Assembly (NCBI RefSeq): GCF_003149245.1
Contig: NZ_QGDL01000013.1
Coordinates: forward strand, 122,750 to 186,749
Direction of reading: 5' to 3'
Length of the DNA stretch: 64,000 bases
Source: Faecalicatena orotica
GTDB lineage: Bacteria > Bacillota > Clostridia > Lachnospirales > Lachnospiraceae
Shown in pieces: positions 44,460 through 53,918 of this stretch. The notes below the pieces were generated by a model that made no database searches, was not told where the DNA came from, and saw only the letters and a list, made by a program, of their open reading frames with translations. The translations under genes and the position numbers were made by a program. Numbering within the stretch: the first letter of the stretch is position 1; every line of letters starts with the position of its first letter.

Positions 44460-46898
44460 ATGTTTGAACAAAAATTTAATGATAACTGGAAATTCTGGGT
44501 GGATAAGGACTCGTTTGCCCTGGTGTGGAACATACCTGATATTGCGTCAGATGTGACACTGCCGCACGATGCAATGATTGAGAAGCCCGCACATGCGGAA
44601 AGCGAAAATGGAGGCAATACCGGATACCGGGACGGTGATATTTATACCTATGTTAACTTGTTTCAGGCTCCGGCAGAGTATAAAGATAAGGTCGTTATGC
44701 TGAAATTTGAAGGTGTTTATATGAACGCCTTTGTCTATGTTAACGGGCAGCTTGCAGGAAAGAACCCGTTCGGGTATACGACATTTTATGTGGCTCTTAA
44801 CGACTACCTGAGATTTGGTGAGGAAAATGAAATCCGTGTCCAGGTCAGGAACGGCGCGATGACAAACAGCCGCTGGTATTCCGGGGGCGGCATCTACCGT
44901 GATGTATATCTGCTGGTATCCGGCCTTGTACATATTGTACCGGAAGGGGTGCAGATTAAAACAGAATCGGCGGACAGGGAATACGCAGTACTGCATATAA
45001 ATACAGAGCTGCAAAACAACTGTCATGGAGCATCAGAACTGACATTGGAAACGGTGGTCAGGGACGCAAAAGGCCACGTTGTATCGAGTGAAGTGACACC
45101 TGTTGTGCTCTTTTCTCAGGAAACCCGGACGGTATCACAGCGGGTGACCGTGGAGGCGCCAGAGCTCTGGTCAGAGGATCATCCTGCACTGTATACCTGT
45201 ACGACACGACTTCTTAACCAAGGAGGTGTACTGGATGAAAGCAAGGAACAATTCGGGATCAGGACGCTTCAGCTGGATGCAAAAAGAGGGCTGCGCGTAA
45301 ACGGAAAAACAGTAAAATTAAGGGGGGCGTGTATCCACCATGACAGCGGGCTGCTGGGAACTGCCACGTATGAACCTGTGCAGTTCCGTGAGATCAGGAA
45401 GCTGAAAGAAGCAGGATTTAACGCGGTCCGCATGTCCCATCACCCGATGGCCCCAGCCATGCTCCGGGCATGCGACGCTCTCGGGATGTATGTCATGGAT
45501 GAGACTTTTGACATGTGGAACCGGTGCAAGTCCAATTATGATTACGGTTTGTATTTTCAGGAATGGTGGGAAAGCGATGTGACGGCTATGGTAAGAAAAG
45601 ATTATAATCATCCGTCCGTCATCCTGTATTCTGTCGGCAACGAGATTCCCGAGATCGGAACGGATCACGGGGCAAAAATCTGCAGTGACCTGAGCGGGAA
45701 AATAAAAGAGCTGGATGATACGAGATACACACTGGCATCGATCAATGGTGTGTTTGCAGCCGGAGACCAGGTGGACAGGATTGTGTCTGATGTTGTATCT
45801 GATCTGAGCCGGGAAGGAAAAATCGACGGAAATGTGAATGATTTCATGACACTGATGGATGGGCATCTGGATGAAATCGTGGTTCATGAGGCGATCACAG
45901 AGCGTCTGGAAAAGGCATGTGCAGGCGTGGATATTGCAGGCTATAATTATATGACAGCCAGATATGAGATAGATGGGGAGAAATATCCGAACCGTGTTAT
46001 TGTGGGAAGTGAGACATACCCACCTGAAATTGCAAGAAACTGGAATCTGGTTGAGAAGCATAACCATGTTATTGGTGATTTCACATGGACCGGCTGGGAC
46101 TATATTGGCGAAGCAGGTGTTGGTGTACCCGCCTATCAATGGGGAGAAGGCGGATTTGGTGCCGGATTCCCGTGCCAGCTTGCGTATCCGGGAGATCTGG
46201 ATATTACGGGTTACAGGAGGCCCGCATCTTACTTTCGTGAAGTTGTCTTTGGATTGAGAAAAGATCCTTATATTGCAGTGCAGGACCCGAACCGGTATGG
46301 ACAGAAGCTGATCAAAACACCGTGGGTCATAAGTGACACGGTATCAAGCTGGACATGGAGAGGCTGTGAGGGACAGCCTGCCATAGTGGAGGTATATTCA
46401 CCGGGAACCGAAACAGAATTGCTGGTCAACGGAAAGTCCTGCGGCAGAAAGACGGCGGGAAAGAAAGCTGGATTCAGGACACTTTTTGAGACCATTTATG
46501 AGCCGGGCACGGTAACCGCGGTTTCCTATGATGAGAACGGGAATGAACTGGGAAGAATGGAGCTTCATACTGCGGCAGAGGAGTACAGGATTGTAATGGC
46601 GGCCGAACCGGAGATGAAGGAGGATTTCTTCTATATCGACGTGCTGCTTAAGGACAGTACGGGGAATCTGGTAACAGACCGGGATATCCGGCTGAGCCTG
46701 CATGTAGAGGGCTGCGCGGTGGCGGCGGGCTTCGGCAGTGGGAATCCGAAGCCGTCATATAATTTTAACGAAGGTGTAACAGAAACATTTCATGGACGGG
46801 CCCAGATTATTCTTATGAGGACAGGTTCCGGTGAGATAAATGTCCAAGTCAGTTCAGAGGACGGAAAGCATGCAAAACTAAACCTGATGCCAGAATAG
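44460..46898 (+). CDS. GH2 beta-galactosidase-type glycoside hydrolase
   Basis: 812 residues. A sugar-binding jelly roll (GNTGYRDGDIYTYVNLF, GGGIYRDVYLLV) is followed by an Ig-like domain, a barrel with acid/base E395 (SVGNEIPE) and nucleophile E518 (VGSETYPPE), then a DUF4982-like and a further beta domain (WTWRGCEGQPAIVEVYSPGTE, ELLVNGKSCGRKTAGKKAG). ATG 44460 is chosen for GAAGAGGAG upstream; longer in-frame starts run into the promoter box. The GH3 gene follows after 77 bp. Confidence 0.9.
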   Translation: MFEQKFNDNWKFWVDKDSFALVWNIPDIASDVTLPHDAMIEKPAHAESENGGNTGYRDGDIYTYVNLFQAPAEYKDKVVMLKFEGVYMNAFVYVNGQLAGKNPFGYTTFYVALNDYLRFGEENEIRVQVRNGAMTNSRWYSGGGIYRDVYLLVSGLVHIVPEGVQIKTESADREYAVLHINTELQNNCHGASELTLETVVRDAKGHVVSSEVTPVVLFSQETRTVSQRVTVEAPELWSEDHPALYTCTTRLLNQGGVLDESKEQFGIRTLQLDAKRGLRVNGKTVKLRGACIHHDSGLLGTATYEPVQFREIRKLKEAGFNAVRMSHHPMAPAMLRACDALGMYVMDETFDMWNRCKSNYDYGLYFQEWWESDVTAMVRKDYNHPSVILYSVGNEIPEIGTDHGAKICSDLSGKIKELDDTRYTLASINGVFAAGDQVDRIVSDVVSDLSREGKIDGNVNDFMTLMDGHLDEIVVHEAITERLEKACAGVDIAGYNYMTARYEIDGEKYPNRVIVGSETYPPEIARNWNLVEKHNHVIGDFTWTGWDYIGEAGVGVPAYQWGEGGFGAGFPCQLAYPGDLDITGYRRPASYFREVVFGLRKDPYIAVQDPNRYGQKLIKTPWVISDTVSSWTWRGCEGQPAIVEVYSPGTETELLVNGKSCGRKTAGKKAGFRTLFETIYEPGTVTAVSYDENGNELGRMELHTAAEEYRIVMAAEPEMKEDFFYIDVLLKDSTGNLVTDRDIRLSLHVEGCAVAAGFGSGNPKPSYNFNEGVTETFHGRAQIILMRTGSGEINVQVSSEDGKHAKLNLMPE

Positions 46899-46901
46899 GA
46901 G

Positions 46902-46932
46902 TACTGTGCGCACCAGAAAGGTATGCACAGTA
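46902..46932 (+). other. Stem-loop between GH2 and GH3 genes
   Basis: TACTGTGC / GCACAGTA 8-bp stem without a T run; probably an intercistronic processing or stabilising hairpin. Confidence 0.4.
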
Positions 46933-46975
46933 ACGAATAGGAAACATGTGCATGCAGGTTTCGGAGGTGTATTTA

Positions 46976-49189
46976 ATGAAGAAAAATTATGATGAGAGAA
47001 TCAAAAGCCTGATGTCTCAAATGACACTGGAAGAAAAAATCGGACAGCTCCGGCAGTGTGGTCCTTCTTTAGTCGGGGCTTTCGAGGTTAGTTTTGAAGA
47101 ACTGCTGGATATGATGTTTGACGGGCGTATCAGTGAAGAGGAATTTGGCAGACTGATGAGTACTGCGGAACAGGATTTTCACGAAGATGACCTGAAAGCG
47201 GGCAGGATTGGATCCTATAATGGCGTAGGCGATGCGAAGACTGCAAACAGACTGCAGAAAATAGCCGTGGAAGAGACAAGACTTGGTATTCCCCTTTTGT
47301 TCGGGTATGATGTAATTCACGGTTTTCGCACAGTAACCCCGATCCCGCTGGCGGAAAGTTGTGCGTGGGACCCCGGGCTCTGGGAGCGGACGGCCAGAAT
47401 GGCGGCCGAAGAAGCGACCTCCGGCGGTGTCCATATGACATTTGCCCCGATGGTGGACGTCGCAAGGGATGCACGCTGGGGACGCATCAGCGAGGGGGCA
47501 GGGGAAGACGTTTTTCTAAATTCTGCATATGGTACGGCCAAGGTTCGTGGATTTCAGGGGGCAGACCTTGAAAAAACAGATTCGATGGCTGCCTGTGTAA
47601 AGCATTTTGCGGCATATGGGGCCGTGGAGGCGGGAAAAGACTATGGCCGTGTGGATATGTCCATGCAAAAGCTGTTCGAGGAATATCTTCCGCCGTATAA
47701 GGCATGCGTGGATGCCGGGGCGCGGGCAATCATGCCGGCCTTTAATGACATAAACGGTGTGCCCTGTTCTGTAAATGGCTGGCTGCTGAAGCATGTGCTG
47801 CGCGAACAGTGGGGATTTGACGGGATGACCATCAGTGATGCCAATGCCATTGCGGAATGCGTGGAACATGGGATTGTCCCGGATAGAAAAACGGCTGCAA
47901 AGGCAGCCCTGGAAGCGGGCATGGAGATGGATATGACCTCAAATGTCTATGCCGGGGAGCTTCTAAAACTGGTGCAGAATTCTGAGACAGAAATTGAAAC
48001 TGTAGACCGTGCCGTGGAACATATCCTCAGGGTGAAGTTTGAACTGGGACTGTTTGACAACCCATACCAGACGGATGAAGAGCGTGAAAAAAGTACATTA
48101 TTGAAAACAGATCACAGAGCGCTGGCAAGAGAGGCGGCAGTAAAGTCGATGGTGCTCCTCAAGAACGACTGCATGCCGGATAAGGATGGTACCCGGAGAA
48201 AATCTGATGCCGGACCGCTTCTTCCTCTTCAGAAAGGCACATGTCTCGGCATTTTCGGGGAACTGGCTGAAGACAAGAAAGAGATGACAGGCGCATGGGC
48301 CATTGGCTCCAATCCGGAGGATTGTGTCAGTATTCTGGAGGCATGCGAGCTAAGAGGGATTACGTATAACTACAGCCGTGATGCTGAGAATATAACGGAA
48401 ATGGCGGCGAAGTCAGATGTTTTCCTTGCCGTGCTTGGTGAAAAGAAAGATGAAAGTGGAGAAGCGGCCAGCAGGGCCGATATCACGCTGCCCGGAGAGC
48501 AGATTGCGCTTGTGGAAAAACTGATGGCATCAGGAAAACCGGTGGTCGCGATACTGTTTAATGGCAGACCTCTGTCCATTCCGCATATTGCAGAAAAGGT
48601 CCCTGCGATTCTGGAAGCATGGCATCCCGGTACAGAAGCGGGCAGCGCAGTGCTGGATATCCTGTTTGGAGATGCGAATCCAAGTGGAAAGCTGACTGCG
48701 ACGTTTCCATATGCGTCGGGACAGTGCCCGGTATATTACGCACATATTCAAACTGGACGGCCGGGTGGAAAGTCAAAATTCACTTCCAAGTATATAGACA
48801 CCCCCCTTGACCCGGTCTATCCCTTCGGATATGGACTCAGCTATACAAAATATGAATACAGCGGTCTGCAGGTGAGATGTGAGGAGTCTGCATTCAGAAT
48901 CCATGTTAGCGTAAAAAATGTCGGGTGCCGGGACGGAGAAGAGATCGTGCAGTGCTATGTCCAGGATAAAACTGCAAAAAGAGTACGGCCCGTAAGGCAG
49001 CTGAAAGCGTTTGAGAAAGTTCTATTAGAGGCAGGAGAGACAAAATCGGTAGAATTCATCATACCATTTACAGAACTGGGATATTATGACTGGAACATGA
49101 ACTATGTAATTGACCCGGGAGAGTTTGTATTCTATGCCGGTGGAGACTCAAACTGTTCCTTGTGTGAAAAAGCAGTACTACGGGTCTAA
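46976..49189 (+). CDS. GH3 beta-glucosidase (BglX-like)
   Basis: 737 residues: GH3 N-terminal barrel (GIPLLFGYDVIHGFRTVTPIPLAESCAWDP, KHFAAYGAVEAGKDYGRVDMS, nucleophile D288 in TISDANAI), C-terminal alpha/beta sandwich and fibronectin-III-like tail (VKNVGCRDGEEIVQCYVQDK). The SDA in place of the common SDW is a small variation. ATG 46976 is chosen for GGAGGT 7 nt upstream. No signal peptide, so cytoplasmic; it removes terminal beta-glucosyl or related residues. Confidence 0.92.
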   Translation: MKKNYDERIKSLMSQMTLEEKIGQLRQCGPSLVGAFEVSFEELLDMMFDGRISEEEFGRLMSTAEQDFHEDDLKAGRIGSYNGVGDAKTANRLQKIAVEETRLGIPLLFGYDVIHGFRTVTPIPLAESCAWDPGLWERTARMAAEEATSGGVHMTFAPMVDVARDARWGRISEGAGEDVFLNSAYGTAKVRGFQGADLEKTDSMAACVKHFAAYGAVEAGKDYGRVDMSMQKLFEEYLPPYKACVDAGARAIMPAFNDINGVPCSVNGWLLKHVLREQWGFDGMTISDANAIAECVEHGIVPDRKTAAKAALEAGMEMDMTSNVYAGELLKLVQNSETEIETVDRAVEHILRVKFELGLFDNPYQTDEEREKSTLLKTDHRALAREAAVKSMVLLKNDCMPDKDGTRRKSDAGPLLPLQKGTCLGIFGELAEDKKEMTGAWAIGSNPEDCVSILEACELRGITYNYSRDAENITEMAAKSDVFLAVLGEKKDESGEAASRADITLPGEQIALVEKLMASGKPVVAILFNGRPLSIPHIAEKVPAILEAWHPGTEAGSAVLDILFGDANPSGKLTATFPYASGQCPVYYAHIQTGRPGGKSKFTSKYIDTPLDPVYPFGYGLSYTKYEYSGLQVRCEESAFRIHVSVKNVGCRDGEEIVQCYVQDKTAKRVRPVRQLKAFEKVLLEAGETKSVEFIIPFTELGYYDWNMNYVIDPGEFVFYAGGDSNCSLCEKAVLRV

Positions 49190-49232
49190 GAAAAAATCTC
49201 GTAACTGTTCAAAATCTTGAAAAGCTACAAAA

Positions 49233-49277
49233 TATCCACATAAGATGAAAGCTTACTGTTGATATCTTATGTGGATA
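49233..49277 (-). terminator. 14-bp hairpin between GH3 and Rpn genes
   Basis: TATCCACATAAGAT / ATCTTATGTGGATA, perfect 14-bp stem with a 17-nt loop. On the minus strand it is followed by TTTTGTAGCTTTTC, fitting a terminator for the Rpn gene. A second stem (CCGGGT/ACCCGG, 49291-49318) lies next to it. Confidence 0.6.
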
Positions 49278-49376
49278 ACTTGATGTAATGCCGGGTCCGA
49301 TGTGGACGCTTACCCGGTATCTTCATATTTAATTATGGTAAATGCAAAAAATAAATTATATGTTCCAAATCACTGC

Positions 49377-49664
49377 TCACAAGCCTGTCTGTAAACAGGC
49401 ATTTTTGCCCTGTACCTGCCGTATGTAATCCTGAATATCCGCTTTCTGAATGTGAAACTTCTGATGTAGTTTTTCACAGACGGTGGATTCCCCGTATCCG
49501 TCTTCAAGCAGAATTTCAACAAAAAGCAGGATATCATTGTGGGTAACTTCTTTGGTAACTTCTTTGGTAACTTCTTTGGTAACTTCTTTAGTAATTTCTT
49601 TAGCAATTTCCTTAGTTGCCTTTTCCAGATCATCAGCCCATAATTCATGCAGCGCTTCGCACAT
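49377..49664 (-). CDS. Predicted intragenic short Rpn product (RpnS-like)
   Basis: In-frame ATG at codon 216 of the Rpn gene is preceded by GGAGGAGG with an 8-nt spacer, a stronger ribosome site than most genes in the window have. The 95-residue product would contain only the repeat and C-terminal helical part (MCEALHELW to ACLQTGL), without the nuclease. By analogy with E. coli RpnS it may inhibit the long form. This is inference from sequence. Confidence 0.55.
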   Translation of the reverse strand: MCEALHELWADDLEKATKEIAKEITKEVTKEVTKEVTKEVTHNDILLFVEILLEDGYGESTVCEKLHQKFHIQKADIQDYIRQVQGKNACLQTGL

Positions 49665-50309
49665 TGATCTCGCCTCCTCCATTGCCGCGGGGTTAGCCCG
49701 CACTATTAAATCCATAGCAGCCTGATAGAGTTTAGAATCTTTATGCTGCTCATAGTCTTCAAACAAAACATTCAGACTCTGGTCAGGCTGTAAGTCTGTA
49801 CGCAGACTGCCCAGCCATCGGTTCTCTTCCGGGGATAATTCTTTTGATATTAAAATTTGTATTGGAAAGGGGTCACCCTCCAGATAATAAATTCCCGGGG
49901 CAGTCTTTCGGACTTCAAGTTTTCGAAAACGTGTAACTTCTTCCAGCATTTTACGCGGATACCTGCTGCAGACGAATGTTATAGTGATATCATCCTGTTT
50001 AATTGCATTCGTTTGCTCTGAATTGGACTTGTAAAAGCAGGCATAGCCATAAACCTTATAAAAATCATCAATATTCAGGGTGTCTTCCGGGCTTTTATAT
50101 TCGAAGATATTATGTCCCTTTAATAATCGGCCCATATTCTTTTTCAACGGTTCAGAGCCGCTTTTTTTAATGACCAGTGCGTCAATCCGCATGGGCATCT
50201 TGTTTAATTCCAACTCGGAAAGAAAAATAAGACGATCAGCCTCCTCTCCAAAGTCAATCTGCATGGCGGCAATAAATGCCGGGTGCCATTGCAGCCTTTT
50301 ATCTGTCAT
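49377..50309 (-). CDS. Rpn family PD-(D/E)XK nuclease, long form
   Basis: 310 residues. The N-terminal QWHPAF and nuclease core with D43 (RIDALVI), E70 and K72 (FEYKS) match the Rpn/transposase_31-like nuclease fold. A middle region leads to near-perfect TKEV/KEVT repeats (about 232-256), then a helical tail. E. coli Rpn proteins are known as antiphage nucleases held in check by a short intragenic product. The same layout is visible here, with a strong internal start at 49664. The gene sits alone between two glycosidase operons. Confidence 0.78.
   Translation of the reverse strand: MTDKRLQWHPAFIAAMQIDFGEEADRLIFLSELELNKMPMRIDALVIKKSGSEPLKKNMGRLLKGHNIFEYKSPEDTLNIDDFYKVYGYACFYKSNSEQTNAIKQDDITITFVCSRYPRKMLEEVTRFRKLEVRKTAPGIYYLEGDPFPIQILISKELSPEENRWLGSLRTDLQPDQSLNVLFEDYEQHKDSKLYQAAMDLIVRANPAAMEEARSMCEALHELWADDLEKATKEIAKEITKEVTKEVTKEVTKEVTHNDILLFVEILLEDGYGESTVCEKLHQKFHIQKADIQDYIRQVQGKNACLQTGL
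49543..49614. repeat. 12-bp tandem repeat within Rpn gene
   Basis: Six consecutive 12-nt units. The first three are identical (GTAACTTCTTTG), the fourth differs at one base and the last two are more diverged. They encode the T/A-K-E-V/I repeats and keep the frame, so unit gain or loss changes protein length by four residues. Confidence 0.9.
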
Positions 50310-50735
50310 GTATTACACCTCCATTATAGCATGTGAAATGTACGGAGTATATCTGTTTGTAACTTAAAAAGAGCGTCTTACGGTATAAATGGATATGTAC
50401 AGTGCTCTCTTTGCTATTGTCCACAGTCAGGCCTGTAAACTGTGGGTTCTGTTTCTAATACAGCTTTATTCAATTGTGAAATACAAATCTGGATTTTTTG
50501 ACGAAAGTCAGAAAATATAATATTCCGGAAATAAAGATTTGTATGGTCAGGATAGCATTGCCAGATAGTAATTTCAATGTGTTTATTGTTGAAAAATCAG
50601 GGTATATTGTTGATAATATAAAAAGATGAGAAGTATGGATTCCTGTTCTTCAAAAGGCAACGAATTGAGGTTGTCAAAAGATATGTCGGGTTACGAATAA
50701 AAAAAGCCGGATGCAGAAAAGTGATATGAAAAAAT
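50310..50735. other. Gene-free AT-rich stretch upstream of the symporter
   Basis: No convincing gene. It holds an inverted repeat CCACAGT / ACTGTGG (50421-50445) and an isolated half-box ATGTCGGGTT (50683-50692), 51 bp upstream of the matching ATGTCGGATT at 50734. Nothing else is recognised. Confidence 0.6.
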
Positions 50736-50789
50736 GTCGGATTTGGGGTAATTTATAACATGGATTTATACACTGTGCTGCGCTAAACT
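50736..50789 (+). promoter_or_regulatory. Bipartite activator box and -10, symporter-GH43 operon
   Basis: GTCGGAT (50736-50742), 15 nt, ACATGGA (50758-50764), 19 nt, TAAACT (50784-50789). Same geometry as at 44372 and 55502. Confidence 0.7.
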
Positions 50790-50840
50790 ATAACTATCTT
50801 GAACGAAGGTGAAAATAGAACAGGAAAAGGAGAGAGAAAA

Positions 50841-52226
50841 ATGGAAAACGAAATGACGGCAGGTGCTGCAGCAGTTCCGAAGAAAAATAAGGAAGTTACG
50901 ACAGCATTTAAATGGTTCCATGCAACATCTGTTAACGGCGGGGCTATGTTAATTGCGGCAGTGATAGCAAGCTTTTTTTCAGTATATATGACTGATACCC
51001 TGAAGATTCCGGCAGCAGCTTGTTCGATGATTATGTTTGTTGCAACTTTATGGGATGCGATTAACGATCCGATGATGGGAGTGATCGCCGACAGGACACA
51101 TACAAAATGGGGACGTTACAGACCTTACTTTATTGCGGCCCCCATATTGTTAACATTGTTTTCAACATTGCTTTGGATCGATTGGGGATTTTCAACAACA
51201 GGGAAAATTATTTATATTCTGGTTGTTTATGTTGGATATGGAATGACGGTCACGATGTATACAATGCCTCAGGTAGCGATTCTTCCTGCATGTGTTAAGA
51301 ATAATCAGCAGAGAAACATGATCATTACGATGGGTGCCGGTGTCTGTGCATGTGCATTTACAATTGGAAATACATTTACACCTCAGATCACAGGGTTCTT
51401 CCAGGGGATTGGACTCAGCAACGGTTATGTACCGCTTATGCTTATTTGCGGTGTCTTCGCTTTCATATCCTTCTGGGGATTGTTTGGTACTTCAAAAGAG
51501 AGGTACTTGCAGCCGGTAGAAAAAGGAACTGCATTCAGAGATATGAAACTTGTTTTAAAGCATAAAGAGTTGTTTCCGAATATCATTGCATGGATCATGG
51601 CATCAATGGGATACGGTATGATGTTTTCTACCTCTGTTTACTACATGAAGTACTATTATATGAGGCCTGATCTGATTTCTGCTTACATGGGTGTTATTTC
51701 TATAGGCGCTCTGGTTTCTATGGTTGTTTTGATGCCTATTGTATTGAAGATTTGTAAAACCGGGCAAAAAGCATTAATCGTATCTCAGGTGGCTTCTATT
51801 ATATGCTATGTAATTTTATTCTTCTTTGGAAAATCAAGCTTTACGTTTTTATGTGTAGTGACATTTATTTCATCCTGCTTCTCAGCAATGCAGAATGCAC
51901 TTGTGAATGTACTGGTAAATGATTCAATTGATTACATACAGTATAAAGAAGGTTTATCGGCAAATGGCGTAATCTCTTCTATCAAGGGATTTGCCCAGAA
52001 ATGCGGAAATACAGTAGTTAGTTCCGGCATATTGGCCGTTCTTTCAGCATCCGGATATATTGCAGAGGCAATCGGCGGACAGCCTGAATCTACAATGTTT
52101 GCATTGAATTTCCTGAAGTTCGGCGCACCGTCCCTGACGGGGATTATCCTGATCATCTGTGTATTCTTTAATCCGGTAGAAAAGTACAGTGCGGAAATTG
52201 AAGAGATGAAATCAAAAATGGAATAG
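50841..52226 (+). CDS. GPH-family sugar:cation symporter (MelB-like)
   Basis: 461 residues, about 12 membrane spans. The family signature near span 2 is DAINDPMMGVIADRTHTKWGRYRPY. It imports a glycoside, pentoside or hexuronide with a cation. ATG 50841 is chosen for AAAGGAG about 8 nt upstream; a TTG at 50799 is in frame but less likely. First gene of an operon with a GH43 enzyme, which points to an arabino- or xylo-oligosaccharide as cargo. Confidence 0.9.
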   Translation: MENEMTAGAAAVPKKNKEVTTAFKWFHATSVNGGAMLIAAVIASFFSVYMTDTLKIPAAACSMIMFVATLWDAINDPMMGVIADRTHTKWGRYRPYFIAAPILLTLFSTLLWIDWGFSTTGKIIYILVVYVGYGMTVTMYTMPQVAILPACVKNNQQRNMIITMGAGVCACAFTIGNTFTPQITGFFQGIGLSNGYVPLMLICGVFAFISFWGLFGTSKERYLQPVEKGTAFRDMKLVLKHKELFPNIIAWIMASMGYGMMFSTSVYYMKYYYMRPDLISAYMGVISIGALVSMVVLMPIVLKICKTGQKALIVSQVASIICYVILFFFGKSSFTFLCVVTFISSCFSAMQNALVNVLVNDSIDYIQYKEGLSANGVISSIKGFAQKCGNTVVSSGILAVLSASGYIAEAIGGQPESTMFALNFLKFGAPSLTGIILIICVFFNPVEKYSAEIEEMKSKME

Positions 52227-52243
52227 TATAGTAAGATATAACC

Positions 52244-52297
52244 GGACTCCCTGCTTATTGGGGAGTCCCGCTGTATATAGAATGATAAGCAGGGAGG
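52244..52297 (+). promoter_or_regulatory. Mutually exclusive hairpins covering the GH43 ribosome site
   Basis: Hairpin A: GGACTCCC (52244-52251) with GGGAGTCC (52261-52268). Hairpin B: CTCCCTGCTTAT (52247-52258) with ATAAGCAGGGAG (52285-52296), a perfect 12-bp stem that buries the AGGGAGG ribosome site of the gene starting at 52305. Both use CTCCC, so they exclude each other. Confidence 0.6.
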
Positions 52298-52304
52298 AAT
52301 TATA

Positions 52305-53849
52305 ATGAAACAGGCAGCAGTCAATCCTTATCTTCCGTTCTGGGAAACAATTCCGGATGGAGAGCCGCATATATTCGGGGACCGGATTTATATTTACGGT
52401 AGCCATGATAAATTAAACGGAACTTCTTTCTGTGAGGATGATTATGTGTGCTGGAGTGCACCGGTAGATGATCTTGGAAACTGGCGATGTGAAGGAACTA
52501 TCTATAAAAAGGAGCAGGACCCGATAAACGGGGCACCGTATGACGGGGGCATGCCTTTGTATGAGCCTTCCTTTACAGGGGAGAATACACGTTTTTTATA
52601 TGCACCGGATGTGACTCAGGGGCCGGACGGAAGATATTATCTTTACTACGCCCTGGACACGGTTAATGTGATTTCTGTTGCGGTGTGTGATACCCCTGCC
52701 GGGACATATGAATTTCTGGATTATGTCAGGCGGGAGGACGGAAGTATTCCCACGGTCGGAAGATGGTTTGATCCCGCGATTCTGTGTGAAGAAAGTGGAA
52801 ACTACCTGTATTATGGCTTCTGCCCGCCGGTGCGTTTTCCGGGGATGGAGGATGCAAATTACCCGGGGGCGATGATGGTGAGGCTGAAGGATGACATGCA
52901 TACGATCATAAGTGAACCGGTCTGCGTGGCAAACGGGGTGGACACTGCGTCAGGTACTTCATATGAGGAACATCCGTTTTTTGAGGCATCCAGTATCCGT
53001 AAAATAGGAAACTGGTACTATTTCGTTTATTCCAGTCTGCAGGGACACGAACTGTGTTATGGGATGTCTAAGAGTCCGGAGGGACCTTTTGCATTTAAAG
53101 GTGTCATTGTATCCAACGGCGATATAGGATATCAGGGAAACACGCTGCCGGTCAACTACACAGGAAACAATCATGGCGGATTGATAGAAATAAAGAAGGA
53201 TATCAAAAATGTGTCGGGCGAAGAAATGGCCGGAAATGAGCAGGCTCGTGAGATCTATATTTTCTGGCACAGACATACACACGGAACAGCATTCAGCCGT
53301 CAGGGCTGCGCTGACCGGGTTCAGATTTTGGAGGATGGAACAATTCCGCAGGTTGAAATCACGAGCTGCGGCCTGAATGGCCGGGCACTTCCGTCTAAAG
53401 CATCCTACAGGACATATATTGCATGCCATCTGACGGAGGGAGACAGGACAAAGGTAGGGCAGGTCATAATGAGCATGCCGGGACAGCCCCTGCCTCCTCT
53501 CCCGGAAGAAATGCCTTATATCACAGAAGAACTGGACCGCAATGCGGAACATGGACTATACCCTTATATACACAATATGCGGGCAGGCGCTGCGGCGGGG
53601 TTCAAGTATTTCCGGTTCGACGGTAATGAGAAGTCTATACGGCTTACACTGCGGGGCAGAGGAGTCATGGAAGTCCTGCTGGATTCTTTGGAGGGGCAAA
53701 GAATTGCCGGGGTTCCAGTTGGCGGGCCAGAAAGCAGTGAAGCATGGACAGAAGTATCGGCGAACATGGAGAGGGTCGAAGGGGAGCATGCATTGTACTT
53801 CAGGGTAAAAGAGGGGAATTTGGATTTCGCGGAATTTAGAATACAATAG
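52305..53849 (+). CDS. GH43 family glycosidase
   Basis: 514 residues. Five-bladed beta-propeller typical of GH43 (EPHIFGDRIYIYGSHD, YAPDVTQGPDGRYYLYYA, GRWFDPAIL, probable acid region EHPFFEASSIRKIGNWYYFVYS, NNHGGLIEIK). A C-terminal ~100-residue beta domain (GFKYFRFDG to FAEFRI) resembles a CBM6-like module. It is probably an alpha-L-arabinofuranosidase or beta-xylosidase. No signal peptide; works with the symporter 78 bp upstream. Its ribosome site may be gated by the hairpins at 52244-52297. Confidence 0.88.
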   Translation: MKQAAVNPYLPFWETIPDGEPHIFGDRIYIYGSHDKLNGTSFCEDDYVCWSAPVDDLGNWRCEGTIYKKEQDPINGAPYDGGMPLYEPSFTGENTRFLYAPDVTQGPDGRYYLYYALDTVNVISVAVCDTPAGTYEFLDYVRREDGSIPTVGRWFDPAILCEESGNYLYYGFCPPVRFPGMEDANYPGAMMVRLKDDMHTIISEPVCVANGVDTASGTSYEEHPFFEASSIRKIGNWYYFVYSSLQGHELCYGMSKSPEGPFAFKGVIVSNGDIGYQGNTLPVNYTGNNHGGLIEIKKDIKNVSGEEMAGNEQAREIYIFWHRHTHGTAFSRQGCADRVQILEDGTIPQVEITSCGLNGRALPSKASYRTYIACHLTEGDRTKVGQVIMSMPGQPLPPLPEEMPYITEELDRNAEHGLYPYIHNMRAGAAAGFKYFRFDGNEKSIRLTLRGRGVMEVLLDSLEGQRIAGVPVGGPESSEAWTEVSANMERVEGEHALYFRVKEGNLDFAEFRIQ

Positions 53850-53866
53850 CATTAAAGATTGATAAA

Positions 53867-53901
53867 GGAAAAGGACCAGCACTTACGGCAGGTCCTTTTC
53901 T
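53867..53901 (+). terminator. Terminator of symporter-GH43 operon
   Basis: AAAAGGACC / GGTCCTTTT stem with a 13-nt loop and trailing TTTTCTATT, about 20 nt past the GH43 stop. Confidence 0.75.
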
Positions 53902-53918
53902 ATTGCAATCACTTAGAA

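Noticed and set aside
49543..49614. CRISPR-like direct repeats
   Set aside because: The 12-nt units are contiguous without spacers and encode an in-frame TKEV protein repeat.
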